Position numbers and translations under genes: made by a program
Shown here: piece after piece, positions 1-7,744 of the stretch
How the letters are laid out: every line of letters starts with the position of its first letter
Numbering within the stretch: position 1 is the first letter of the stretch
Notes under the pieces: model-generated
What the model was told of the DNA's origin: nothing
Databases searched by the model: none
What the model saw: the letters and a program-made list of their open reading frames with translations, nothing else
Assembly: GCA_945928585.1 (NCBI GenBank)
Contig: CAMENQ010000045.1
Coordinates: forward strand, 1-11,231
Direction: 5' to 3'
Length of the DNA: 11,231 nt
Source of the DNA: an uncultured Roseburia sp.
GTDB taxonomy: Bacteria > Bacillota > Clostridia > Lachnospirales > Lachnospiraceae

Positions 1-2
1 AT

Positions 3-1184
3 ATGATACCAATAGTACTTGTTCTTATACTGACTCTTGATGTAGTGGCAGTTTATATAGGAGCAGGAGCATTTGCCCTTATAGGCATTATAAAGATAAT
101 AATGATGATATCAAGTGCTGGTGAAGCAGTAGTACTTATAATAGAAACGATTATGATACAGGCTATTATTACCATACTTGTGGTTGCAGGTGCCGTACTT
201 GGCGTAAAGGCTATAAGAAAGTTCTTTTATGATACATATTCGGAAATGAACAGTACTTCCAAAGCAAATAATGATATATCACAGAAAATTATGGAGATTG
301 CAGCCAGCGTAAATGAAGATATGAAGGCAGCAGACCAGACTGTTGAACAGATTAAGACTTCCATGGAGGGTATGAATACATCATTAAAGCAGATAACAGA
401 CGGAGTTGTGATGAATACTGAGGCTGTTGCAAATCAGACAGAACAGACTCAGGCTATTAAGACTATTATAGATGGTACGAACAATATGGCACAGTCTATA
501 CTTAAGGAGACAAATGAAACAAAAACTATAGTACATACAGGTGCAGAAAGTATGGACAAGCTTACGAGACACGTGGAAACAGCAATCGACTCAAGCAATA
601 TAATGAAGCAGTCAGCCATAAGACTTAAAACCAAATCTGAGGAGGTTAGAAGCATCACAGATATGATTTTAAGCATATCAAGTCAGACAAATCTTCTTGC
701 TCTTAATGCATCTATTGAAGCTGCCAGGGCAGGTGAAGCAGGTAAAGGATTTGCAGTTGTTGCAGATGAAATCAGAAACCTTGCAGAGCAGACAAAACAG
801 GCAACAGAGAACATTACAGGCATACTTGATGAACTTGCAAGAGATGCAAATGAAGTAGTAGAAAAGGTAGAAGAAAGCGTTAAGATATCTGAGGAAGAAA
901 GCGTATATGCCGATGAAGCAAACAATGGATTTGCAGGCATAAAAACAATAATAGATGCACTTAACAATGATATGGAGAAAATTGCAGAAAAAATCGAGGA
1001 AATTGCAGTGGCAAATAATAATATTGTAGATTCGGTCAGCACATTATCTGCAAGCAGTGAAGAAATTACAGCAAGTACAGAAGAAGCATCTGCAGTAAGT
1101 GATACAAATCTTGAAGTAGTTGAGGACTTCTATGTGACTATGAGAAGCATATCTGAAAAATTATCAGGTCTGGCTTCAGAGTAA
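3..1184 (+). CDS. Methyl-accepting chemotaxis protein, probably 5'-truncated by the window edge
   Basis: This is the membrane-proximal and cytoplasmic part of a chemoreceptor, which passes a sensory signal to CheA/CheW. The first 70 residues hold two strongly hydrophobic stretches (about 1-36 and 44-69), followed by a basic boundary (KAIRKFF). The rest is a long alpha-helical coiled coil. The signalling hairpin tip is unmistakable at about residues 218-265, with [20 protein letters not shown] followed by [19 protein letters not shown] see no clear HAMP domain between the last membrane segment and the coiled coil, and no extracellular ligand domain in the visible part. The reading frame is open to the left edge, so the ATG at position 3 is probably internal, and the sensor may lie upstream. 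The next gene is separated by 113 bases containing a hairpin, so this is probably the last gene of its unit. The family call is certain; the true start is unknown. Confidence 0.93.
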   Translation: MIPIVLVLILTLDVVAVYIGAGAFALIGIIKIIMMISSAGEAVVLIIETIMIQAIITILVVAGAVLGVKAIRKFFYDTYSEMNSTSKANNDISQKIMEIAASVNEDMKAADQTVEQIKTSMEGMNTSLKQITDGVVMNTEAVANQTEQTQAIKTIIDGTNNMAQSILKETNETKTIVHTGAESMDKLTRHVETAIDSSNIMKQSAIRLKTKSEEVRSITDMILSISSQTNLLALNASIEAARAGEAGKGFAVVADEIRNLAEQTKQATENITGILDELARDANEVVEKVEESVKISEEESVYADEANNGFAGIKTIIDALNNDMEKIAEKIEEIAVANNNIVDSVSTLSASSEEITASTEEASAVSDTNLEVVEDFYVTMRSISEKLSGLASE

Positions 1185-1210
1185 ATAAAGAAAAACAGTG
1201 TTATATATGT

Positions 1211-1240
1211 GGGTGGTTTTAGCATATTGCAGAACCGCCC
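1211..1240 (+). terminator. Probable terminator hairpin after the chemoreceptor gene
   Basis: GGGTGGTT (1211-1218) pairs with AACCGCCC (1233-1240), giving an 8-bp stem with one G-U pair. The loop contains a further small GCA/TGC stem. It lies 26 bases after the chemoreceptor stop codon and is the most GC-rich element in this spacer. The tail after the stem is only ATTTAAAC, not a good U run, so termination may be partial and some read-through into the next gene is possible. I see no convincing promoter between this hairpin and the next gene. Confidence 0.55.
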
Positions 1241-1297
1241 ATTTAAACAAATTGAATGATGTCTCATTGATGGTGTGAAATGTTATGGAGGAAAGAA

Positions 1298-2188
1298 ATG
1301 CGATTTTACACAGCAGATTTAAACGGAAAAGAAGAAATAATGGCAGGCTTTGATGAAGGAGAAAAAGCAGTACCCATAAAGCAGTTAGGTCTTGACTACA
1401 GGGATATGAATGATTTAATATGCCATATAACAGATGATGAAATAAAGGCAATAAAGAAATTAAATCAAACAGGATTTGAAGGAAAATATTATAATGTAGA
1501 TGAATTGAAACTGCTGGCACCGATTGTCAGACCAATGCAGGACGTTATATGCCTTGGAATAAATTATGATGAGCATGCAGTGGAGGCAGGAAAATTTTCT
1601 GAGGAAGCTTTTGGAGGAGAGAGACCTTATACCATATATTTTTCTAAGCGTGTAAACAGGGCAACAGCCACTAATGAGGAAATTCCGTCATATAGTGAAC
1701 TGGTAGACAGCCTTGATTATGAGGCAGAACTGGGAGTAATACTGAGAAAAGATGCCAAAAATGTAACTGTTGATGAGGCATCCGATTATGTATTTGGATA
1801 TACGGTCATAAATGATATAAGTGCCAGAAACCTGCAGACACGCCATAAACAATGGTACAGAGGAAAAAGTCTTGATGGTTTTACTCCTATGGGGCCTTGT
1901 ATAATTACTGCAGATGAAATTGAAGACGTACAGTCACTTGATATTGAGAGTTATGTCAATGGAGAACTTCGCCAAAAAAGTAATACAAAATATATGATAC
2001 AGACAGTGGCAGGGGCTATATCCGAACTTTCCCAGGGCATGACACTTAAGGCAGGGACTATTATAGCTACAGGAACACCGGCAGGTGTAGGTATGGGTAT
2101 GACTCCGCCAACCTTTCTTAAGGAAGGAGACAAGGTGATTTGCCGTATAGAAAAAATTGGACAGCTTAAAAATATTATTGGAAAATAA
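1298..2188 (+). CDS. Fumarylacetoacetate hydrolase (FAH) family protein
   Basis: This 296-residue protein of the FAH superfamily is predicted to be a cytoplasmic, divalent-metal-dependent enzyme acting on 2-oxo acids. The family includes acylpyruvases, oxaloacetate tautomerases/decarboxylases and HpcE-type isomerases/decarboxylases. An N-terminal region of about 75 residues precedes the catalytic fold. Visible family motifs are GINYDEH (88-93), DYEAELGV with metal-ligand candidates E142 and E144, NDISARNLQ with ligand candidate D173, GKSLDGFTPMGP (189-200) and IATGTPAGVG (256-265). The substrate cannot be assigned from sequence. I chose ATG 1298 because GGAGG at 1287-1291 lies 6 bases upstream; an ATG at 1280 would place that ribosome site inside the coding region. 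It is the first gene of a closely packed run, 15 bases or less before the EAL gene, and no aromatic catabolism genes are nearby. Confidence 0.92.
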   Translation: MRFYTADLNGKEEIMAGFDEGEKAVPIKQLGLDYRDMNDLICHITDDEIKAIKKLNQTGFEGKYYNVDELKLLAPIVRPMQDVICLGINYDEHAVEAGKFSEEAFGGERPYTIYFSKRVNRATATNEEIPSYSELVDSLDYEAELGVILRKDAKNVTVDEASDYVFGYTVINDISARNLQTRHKQWYRGKSLDGFTPMGPCIITADEIEDVQSLDIESYVNGELRQKSNTKYMIQTVAGAISELSQGMTLKAGTIIATGTPAGVGMGMTPPTFLKEGDKVICRIEKIGQLKNIIGK

Positions 2189-2200
2189 TGTAAAACTGGT

Positions 2201-2215
2201 GAGGTGAGTAAGATT
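2201..2215 (+). promoter_or_regulatory. Ribosome binding site well spaced for an ATT codon rather than the GTG it overlaps
   Basis: GAGGTGA (2201-2207) is a strong match to the Shine-Dalgarno consensus. The only standard start codon in frame nearby, GTG 2204, lies inside this motif and cannot be served by it. An in-frame ATT at 2213 stands 8 bases after GAGG, which is ideal spacing. The next in-frame ATG, at 2264, has no recognisable ribosome site. Translation may therefore start at a non-canonical AUU, or the real start may be a mutated or miscalled ATG. Confidence 0.5.
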
Positions 2216-3679
2216 AGCGTATTATTATCAAACAATATTAATTGTGAACAAGTAGATGAAAATATGGCTTCGGTTATAGAAGCAGAGATAGAAAAAGCCT
2301 TTGAAAACAAAGAGTTTAAGGTTTATTTCCAGCCAAAGGTAAATATGGTATCGAAAAAGCTTTATGGAGCTGAGGCTCTTTCAAGATGGATTCATCCGGA
2401 AGATGGAATAAGAGCTCCCGGCTTATATATTCCTGTGCTTGAAGAAAAAGGACTAATAACAAGACTGGATATGTATATGTATGAGGAGGTCTGCAGACTA
2501 AAGTCAGAATGGAAGGATAAAAGCTACGGACATATTCCAATATCTATAAATATGTCAAGAAAGCACATATATAACGAAAACTTCGTAGACAGTCTGGCAG
2601 AGATTGCAGACAGATATGGAGTAAACAGGAGCGAGATAGATATTGAGGTCACTGAAAGCGTATTTATGAAGGATGGAAGTAAGCTTATAGATGTAATAAA
2701 TAAGCTTAAAAGCTATGGTTTTCTGGTGTCCATTGATGACTTTGGTTCAGGATTTTCAGCCTTAAATATGCTAAAGGATATAAATGCTGACATAATAAAA
2801 ATTGACAGGGAATTTCTTGAAATGTCGTCAGACAACATAAGAGGAAAAAAAGTAATTAAAAATGTGATTTCGATGTGCAGGGATTTAAAATTTGATGTAA
2901 TTACAGAGGGAATAGAAACAAAGGAACAGGCAGAATTTATTAAGGCGTGTGGCTGTGTAACTGCACAGGGGTATTACTATTCAAAACCTTTGCCGGTAGA
3001 TGAGTTTGTGGAATTTTCAGAAAAACGTATAAAAACATTATTAGATTGTTATACATTCAGGCTCAATGGTGATTTGAAATCGGAAGATGGAGCATTTGAG
3101 GGCATAATAAGCGGTGAAGGCTTATATTATACAAGAGGAATATATAATGACTCAAAAGCACTTCATTTTCCGGGAGGTATTACTGAAAAAAATACAGTTC
3201 ATATACCTATCCATACAATTGTCAATGACAGCTTTTCAGTAGCTATGTGGGTTAAGCCCGAAAAACTGTCATTTTGGGGCGCAGCCATATACATCAAATT
3301 TGAAACAGGCTTTTGTGCCATGATACCATTGGCAAGAGAAGGAAAGTCGGATATTCGTGTGAGATATTCTGTTGAGGTAAACGGCTGGTATGACATTTTT
3401 TCAAAGGCCGTAGAGGAAAACGTATGGACACATTTTGCAGTGACATATGATGCTAAGACAGAAGAATTAAGTTCATTTATTAATGGCGAAAAAATGAAAA
3501 CACTTAAAGATGTTCCGACTAACAGATTTGTAAAGTGGATAATATTAGGAGGAGACGTTTTCCAACCATCATTTATAGGAGATATATGTGAGCTTAAGAT
3601 TTATAATGAAGCCAAAGATTATAAATATATAAAGGAGCTTTATGATAATTACGTGTCAGATGACAGGTTTTTAGCATAA
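2204..3679 (+). CDS. EAL-domain c-di-GMP phosphodiesterase fused to a LamG/concanavalin-like domain
   Basis: Residues about 25-275 (counting from GTG 2204) form an EAL domain that hydrolyses cyclic di-GMP to pGpG. The catalytic set is complete: E57 in the EAL motif, N116 (SINMSR), E148 (EVTES), D178 and D179 (DDFGSG), K199 (IIKID), E235 (TEGIE) and Q255 (AQGYYYSKP). An active enzyme is therefore predicted. Residues about 318-482 look like a Laminin_G_3/concanavalin-like beta-sandwich, with ALHFPGG, FSVAMWVKP, WTHFAVTYD, SSFINGEKMK, ILGG and FIGDICELKIYNEA. There is no signal peptide or membrane helix, so both domains should be cytoplasmic. That is unusual, because LamG-type domains normally face outside and bind glycans. 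No GGDEF, PAS or REC domain is present. The start is uncertain (GTG 2204, ATT 2213 or ATG 2264), but the frame and domains are not affected. Confidence 0.93.
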   Translation: MSKISVLLSNNINCEQVDENMASVIEAEIEKAFENKEFKVYFQPKVNMVSKKLYGAEALSRWIHPEDGIRAPGLYIPVLEEKGLITRLDMYMYEEVCRLKSEWKDKSYGHIPISINMSRKHIYNENFVDSLAEIADRYGVNRSEIDIEVTESVFMKDGSKLIDVINKLKSYGFLVSIDDFGSGFSALNMLKDINADIIKIDREFLEMSSDNIRGKKVIKNVISMCRDLKFDVITEGIETKEQAEFIKACGCVTAQGYYYSKPLPVDEFVEFSEKRIKTLLDCYTFRLNGDLKSEDGAFEGIISGEGLYYTRGIYNDSKALHFPGGITEKNTVHIPIHTIVNDSFSVAMWVKPEKLSFWGAAIYIKFETGFCAMIPLAREGKSDIRVRYSVEVNGWYDIFSKAVEENVWTHFAVTYDAKTEELSSFINGEKMKTLKDVPTNRFVKWIILGGDVFQPSFIGDICELKIYNEAKDYKYIKELYDNYVSDDRFLA

Positions 3680-3692
3680 TGGGAAAAAAAGT

Positions 3693-4067
3693 ATGAATCC
3701 GGTAATAATATATAACATACCAAAATTTAATAAAGAAAAACAGCTTGTCGCATTGTGCAGAGAACTAAAACTTAGCACAAGAAAGCTAAAGGCGGGTGAT
3801 GCAAATGTGCAGCTGTCATTTCTTGCAGGGGCAGGGAGAATAAATACAGGCAGGGAAAATAAGAAAATGGCAGCTGATTTTAAAATTCCTGAGCTTATTA
3901 TATTTTCGGGAATGACAGAGGATATGCTTGATATGTTTTTAAAAAGATATAAGGATATGGGTATTGAACCTGTAAAGCTTAAAGCTGTAGTCACGGCCAC
4001 AAACATATCATGGAATGTTTATGAGCTTGTTACAGAACTTATAAGAGAACATAAAGAATTAAACTAA
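3693..4067 (+). CDS. DUF3783 domain protein
   Basis: This is a 124-residue soluble protein. The C-terminal half (about 66-120) matches what I know of the DUF3783 family: PELIIFSGMTEDMLDMFL, then VKLKAVVTATNISWNVYELV and a helix ending REH. The N-terminal half begins with a beta strand (PVIIYNIP) and has a basic central part (LSTRKLKAGD). There are no cysteines clustered for metal binding and no membrane segment. The function is unknown. It starts 13 bases after the EAL gene behind a weak GGGA site, and ends 23 bases before the methyltransferase, so it is probably co-transcribed with both. Confidence 0.82.
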   Translation: MNPVIIYNIPKFNKEKQLVALCRELKLSTRKLKAGDANVQLSFLAGAGRINTGRENKKMAADFKIPELIIFSGMTEDMLDMFLKRYKDMGIEPVKLKAVVTATNISWNVYELVTELIREHKELN

Positions 4068-4090
4068 ATATGGACAGGAAAATATAAATT

Positions 4091-4888
4091 ATGAAAGAAA
4101 TGACTCCTTTAGAAAAATACTATAATAAATTTAATGAAGAAAAGCGCCTTAATACAAGACACGGACAGATAGAGTTTATTACGTCCCTTAAGTATATTCA
4201 TAAGTATCTTAAGGGAAAGGATAATGCCAGAATACTTGATATAGGTGCAGGCACAGGCAGATATTCCATAGAACTGGCAAAGGAAGGCTATGATGTAACT
4301 GCGGTTGAACTGGTACAGCATAATGCAGGAAGAATAAAACAAAAAGCTGAGAGAATGGGATTAGATGTAAAGGTTCATAGAGGAAATGCTATGAACCTTA
4401 AAAAATTTCAAAATGAATTTTTTGATATGGTACTTGTGTTTGGACCAATGTATCACTTAAGAAAGACTGAAGACAGAGTGAAGGCTCTTATGGAAGCAAA
4501 GAGAGTGCTAAAGCCTGACGGAGTTATATTGGTTGCATATATTATGAATGAATACAGTGTTATAAGTTATGCATTTAAGGAAAATCAGATAAACAGGTGT
4601 ATAAAAGAAAAAAGACTTTCAAAGGATTTTCATACCCTGTCAACAGATGAAGATTTATATCATTTTGTAAGGCTTGAGGATATGGAAGAATTTAACAGAC
4701 AGGCAGGATTGCAAAGAATACAGGTTATAGCTGCCGATGGCGCGGCAAACTATATAAGACCTGTTTTGAATGCATTGGATGAAGAAGGCTTTAAGCATTT
4801 TACAGAGTATCATCTGGCAACATGTGAAAGAATGGACTTAATGGGAGCTTCAGGGCATACTGTTGATATATTAAAAAAGCAGGAGTAA
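4091..4888 (+). CDS. Class I SAM-dependent methyltransferase
   Basis: This 265-residue Rossmann-fold methyltransferase is predicted to transfer a methyl group from S-adenosylmethionine to an unknown acceptor. Motif I is ILDIGAGTGRYS (48-59). The acidic residue that contacts the SAM ribose is E73 in TAVELV. Motif II is GNAMNL (98-103), then FDMVLVFGPMYHL (111-123) and the post-motif helix with RVLKPDGVILVAY (138-150). The C-terminal third varies, ending with a helical cap that includes HLATCERMDLMGASGHTVDILKK, a form common in small-molecule or uncharacterised methyltransferases of Firmicutes. The substrate cannot be read from sequence. Two nearby ATGs (4091 and 4100) are both possible starts; the weak AGGAAA site at 4076-4081 suits the first about as well as the second. 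It ends 6 bases before endonuclease III. Confidence 0.88.
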   Translation: MKEMTPLEKYYNKFNEEKRLNTRHGQIEFITSLKYIHKYLKGKDNARILDIGAGTGRYSIELAKEGYDVTAVELVQHNAGRIKQKAERMGLDVKVHRGNAMNLKKFQNEFFDMVLVFGPMYHLRKTEDRVKALMEAKRVLKPDGVILVAYIMNEYSVISYAFKENQINRCIKEKRLSKDFHTLSTDEDLYHFVRLEDMEEFNRQAGLQRIQVIAADGAANYIRPVLNALDEEGFKHFTEYHLATCERMDLMGASGHTVDILKKQE

Positions 4889-4894
4889 AAATAA

Positions 4895-5623
4895 ATGAGT
4901 GGAATAAAAAGCATTAAGGATAAAGATATAAAAGACAATAAAGCAAAGGGCAGCAGACAAAATAATTCTGCAAAAAAATTTACTTTAAAGAAAAAAAAGG
5001 AACTGGCAGTAGAAATAATAAAAAGACTAAAAGCAGAATATCCTGCAAGTGAGTGTACCCTGAATTATGATGATGCATGGAAACTTTTAGTAAGCGTCAG
5101 ACTAGCTGCACAGTGTACTGATGCAAGGGTAAATGTGGTAGTGCAGGATTTATATAAGATATATCCTACTATAGAATCACTGGCTTTGGCTTCGCCTGAG
5201 GATATAGAAAAAATAGTAAGACCCTGCGGACTTGGCAACAGCAAGGCAAGAGATATTAATAAATGTATGAAGATGCTGATGGAGGAATATGGAGGCAGAG
5301 TTCCGGATACTATGGAAGAATTATTAAAGCTTCCCGGTGTAGGACGAAAAAGTGCAAATCTTGTGCTTGGTGATGTATTTGAAAAACCTGCCATAGTCAC
5401 GGATACACACTGCATAAGATTATCAAATAGGCTGGGGCTTGTAGATAATATAAAAGAGCCGGGTAAAGTGGAAAAGGAGCTTTGGAACATAATACCCCCC
5501 GAGGAAGGAAGTGGACTTTGCCACAGATTCGTAGACCATGGCAGGGAGGTATGCACTGCAAGGACAAAACCGTACTGTGACAGATGCTGTTTAAGTGATA
5601 TTTGTCCTAAAAACGGTGTTTAA
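4895..5623 (+). CDS. nth: Endonuclease III (DNA glycosylase/AP lyase)
   Basis: This is a base excision repair enzyme that removes oxidised pyrimidines and cleaves the abasic site. The helix-hairpin-helix is LPGVGRKSANL (146-156), with catalytic lysine K152; the catalytic aspartate is D170 in VTDTH. The substrate-side motif LAAQCTDARVN (70-80) is typical of Firmicute Nth. The C-terminal [4Fe-4S] cysteines are C220, C228, C231 and C237. Their spacing is X7-X2-X5, one residue longer in the first loop than the X6-X2-X5 of E. coli Nth. An extra N-terminal tail of about 30 residues is rich in lysine and polar residues, making the protein 242 residues against about 211 for E. coli. The ribosome site AGGAG (4881-4885) overlaps the end of the methyltransferase gene and supports ATG 4895. 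Translational coupling is likely. Confidence 0.95.
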   Translation: MSGIKSIKDKDIKDNKAKGSRQNNSAKKFTLKKKKELAVEIIKRLKAEYPASECTLNYDDAWKLLVSVRLAAQCTDARVNVVVQDLYKIYPTIESLALASPEDIEKIVRPCGLGNSKARDINKCMKMLMEEYGGRVPDTMEELLKLPGVGRKSANLVLGDVFEKPAIVTDTHCIRLSNRLGLVDNIKEPGKVEKELWNIIPPEEGSGLCHRFVDHGREVCTARTKPYCDRCCLSDICPKNGV

Positions 5624-5651
5624 CATAAAAAAAGAAGGAGAGGTATTTAAA

Positions 5652-7670
5652 ATGAGGACAAATAAAATCCTTTATGGTGTAGCATATTATGATGAATATA
5701 TGCCTTATGAAAGACTGGATAAGGATGTAGAGATGATGAAGCGTGCGGGCATAAATGTAGTGCGTATAGGAGAATCTACATGGAGTACAATGGAGCCGTC
5801 AGATGGAGAATTTGATTTTTATCATATAGACAGAGTACTAAAGGCTATGGGTGATGCCGGTATAAGCGTTATTATAGGTACGCCAACATATGCTGTTCCT
5901 GCATGGATGGTAAAAAAATATCCGGACATTATGGTTACCACAAGAGAAGGAAGGAAAGTCTATGGTGCCAGACAGATAATGGACATAACAAACAAAGACT
6001 ATCTAAGATATTGTGAGCGTGTTATAAGAAAGCTTATGGAGCATGTGTCTAATCATCCTGCAGTTATAGGCTATCAGATAGATAATGAGACTAAGCATTA
6101 TGGAACCTCAGGAGCAAATGTACAGGCGGAGTTTGTAGAACATCTTAAGAAAAAGTTTGATGGTGACGTTGAAAAAATGAATGAGACTTATGGTTTTAAT
6201 TATTGGAGCAATGCCATACATGACTGGGCTGATTTTCCTGATGTGAACGGCACCATAAACGGAAGTCTTGGAGCAGAGTTTGAGACCTTTCAGAGAGGCC
6301 TTGTGACAGCGTTTTTGTCATGGCAGGCTGACATTGTGAGGGAATATAAGAAAGAAAATCAGTTTATTACACACAATTTTGACTTTGGCTGGAAGGGAGG
6401 CTCCTATGGTGTACAGCCTGATGTAAATCATTATAATGTATCCAAATGCTTAGATATAGCAGGCTGCGACATTTATCATCCGTCACAGTCAAATCTTACA
6501 GGTGCAGAGGTGGCTTTTTGCGGTGACCTGACAAGAAGCCTTAAGAGTGACAATTATCTTGTATTAGAAACTCAGGCACAGGGTTTTGTGGACTGGGTAC
6601 CATACGACGGACAGCTTAGGGAACTTGCATTTTCTCATCTGGCAAGCGGTGCGGATATGGTAGAATACTGGCACTGGCATTCGCTTCACAATTCTTTTGA
6701 GACATACTGGAAGGGTGTATTAAGCCATGATATGACAGAAAATAAAGTGTATAATGAACTGTCCACAGTAGGAAATGATTTAAACCGTATAGGGGATCAT
6801 CTTGTACATTTGAAGAAAAATAATCAGATTGCATTCATGGTAAGTAATGAATCTCTTACAGCACTTAACTGGTTTAAGTCAGGAGGAAACGTGGAATATA
6901 ACGATGTAGTCAGATGGCTGTATGATGCCTTGTATGAGATGAATTATGAATGTGATTTTATATTTCCTGATGAGCAAAATTTGTCACGTTATAAGGCTAT
7001 TATTCTTCCTGCATTTTACAGCGGACCGGAAAAAACACTTGTAAACTTAAAAGAATATGTAAGAAACGGAGGTACTCTCATAGGTACATTTAAATCATGC
7101 TTTACAGATGAAAATGTAAAGGTTTATAGTGATTCGCAGCCGCATATCTTAAATGAATGTTTTGGTACGATATATGATGAGTTTACAACTGCAAAGGATG
7201 TATATCTTACAGGCTATGGCTTTACAAACAAGGCAAAAGCAATGGCATTTTTGAAGGCAGAGGGCTTTATGGAATGTTTAAGACCATATGGCGGACAGGC
7301 AATACTCAGATACGAACATGAAAACTGGGGACAATATGCAGCAGCAGTGAAAAATGACTATGGTATGGGACATGCATATTATTTTGGATGTATGTTTGAC
7401 AAAAGCACTCTTAAGCTTATACTTAGAGAGGTAATGAATGTGGCAGGCATTATGCCGAACGACGGCTCAGACGGATTTCCTGTAATCGTTAGGAGGGGTG
7501 TTAATTCTTACGGTAAGAATGTGGCTTATATATTTAACTATTCCGGAAAGGAACAGACTGCAAGATGTCCTTTTATGCAGGCGAGGGAGCTTATAAGCGG
7601 ATATATGGGACAACTTGGAAACACTATAAAGCTGCCTAAATGGGGATTTGTGATTTTAGAGGAAGTTTAA
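5652..7670 (+). CDS. GH42 family beta-galactosidase, cytoplasmic
   Basis: This 672-residue glycoside hydrolase family 42 protein is predicted to release terminal beta-galactose (or possibly alpha-L-arabinopyranose) from imported oligosaccharides. The N-terminal TIM barrel opens with LYGVAYYDEYMP. The acid/base is E146 in YQIDNET and the nucleophile is E306 in LVLETQAQG. Further GH42 landmarks are VRIGESTWSTMEP, TPTYAVPAWM and the run HLASGADMVEYWHWHSL. A middle Rossmann-like region (AIILPAFYSG, VRNGGTLIGTF) and a C-terminal beta domain (VAYIFNYSG to WGFVILEEV) complete the usual three-domain layout at normal length. There is no signal peptide. I chose ATG 5652 because GGAGAGG at 5637-5643 precedes it; the frame extends upstream to an ATG at 5595, but that lies inside nth without a ribosome site. 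No sugar transporter or regulator is adjacent. Confidence 0.94.
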   Translation: MRTNKILYGVAYYDEYMPYERLDKDVEMMKRAGINVVRIGESTWSTMEPSDGEFDFYHIDRVLKAMGDAGISVIIGTPTYAVPAWMVKKYPDIMVTTREGRKVYGARQIMDITNKDYLRYCERVIRKLMEHVSNHPAVIGYQIDNETKHYGTSGANVQAEFVEHLKKKFDGDVEKMNETYGFNYWSNAIHDWADFPDVNGTINGSLGAEFETFQRGLVTAFLSWQADIVREYKKENQFITHNFDFGWKGGSYGVQPDVNHYNVSKCLDIAGCDIYHPSQSNLTGAEVAFCGDLTRSLKSDNYLVLETQAQGFVDWVPYDGQLRELAFSHLASGADMVEYWHWHSLHNSFETYWKGVLSHDMTENKVYNELSTVGNDLNRIGDHLVHLKKNNQIAFMVSNESLTALNWFKSGGNVEYNDVVRWLYDALYEMNYECDFIFPDEQNLSRYKAIILPAFYSGPEKTLVNLKEYVRNGGTLIGTFKSCFTDENVKVYSDSQPHILNECFGTIYDEFTTAKDVYLTGYGFTNKAKAMAFLKAEGFMECLRPYGGQAILRYEHENWGQYAAAVKNDYGMGHAYYFGCMFDKSTLKLILREVMNVAGIMPNDGSDGFPVIVRRGVNSYGKNVAYIFNYSGKEQTARCPFMQARELISGYMGQLGNTIKLPKWGFVILEEV

Positions 7671-7671
7671 T

Positions 7672-7700
7672 TTGACATAAATATACAGACGTGATAATCT
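7672..7700 (+). promoter_or_regulatory. Sigma-A-type promoter for the DUF4234/DUF2752 genes
   Basis: A perfect -35 box TTGACA (7672-7677) is followed after 17 bases by TAATCT (7695-7700), which carries an upstream TGN extension (7692-7694). An alternative -10 reading, GATAAT at 7693-7698, has a 15-base spacer. The box begins just after the GH42 stop codon. The expected transcription start is near 7707, leaving a leader of about 38 bases before ATG 7745. Confidence 0.7.
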
Positions 7701-7716
7701 TTTAAGTACTTAAAAG
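7699..7716. promoter_or_regulatory. Perfect 18-bp palindrome at the transcription start, candidate operator
   Basis: CTTTTAAGTACTTAAAAG reads identically on both strands with no spacer. It overlaps the end of the -10 box and covers the predicted start site, the classic place for a repressor dimer to block initiation. It is not followed by a U run, so it is unlikely to be a terminator for the upstream GH42 gene. No regulator gene is adjacent, so the binding protein is unknown. Confidence 0.55.
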
Positions 7717-7744
7717 CATTTATTAGATTAAGGAGGAGATAAAT

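Noticed and set aside
1255..1268. AATGA-TGTC-TCATT small inverted repeat before the FAH gene
   Set aside because: A five-base AT-rich stem without a promoter nearby is not enough to call an operator.
1280..1297. Upstream ATG 1280 as start of the FAH-family gene
   Set aside because: The ribosome site GGAGG (1287-1291) would be inside the coding region; ATG 1298 is correctly spaced from it.
4991..4998. Run of eight A residues in nth as a programmed frameshift site
   Set aside because: The frame continues correctly through a lysine-rich tail and no alternative frame of useful length is available after the run.
7699..7716. The palindrome as a terminator of the GH42 gene
   Set aside because: It is AT-rich, lies across the predicted start site of the next unit and is not followed by a U run.
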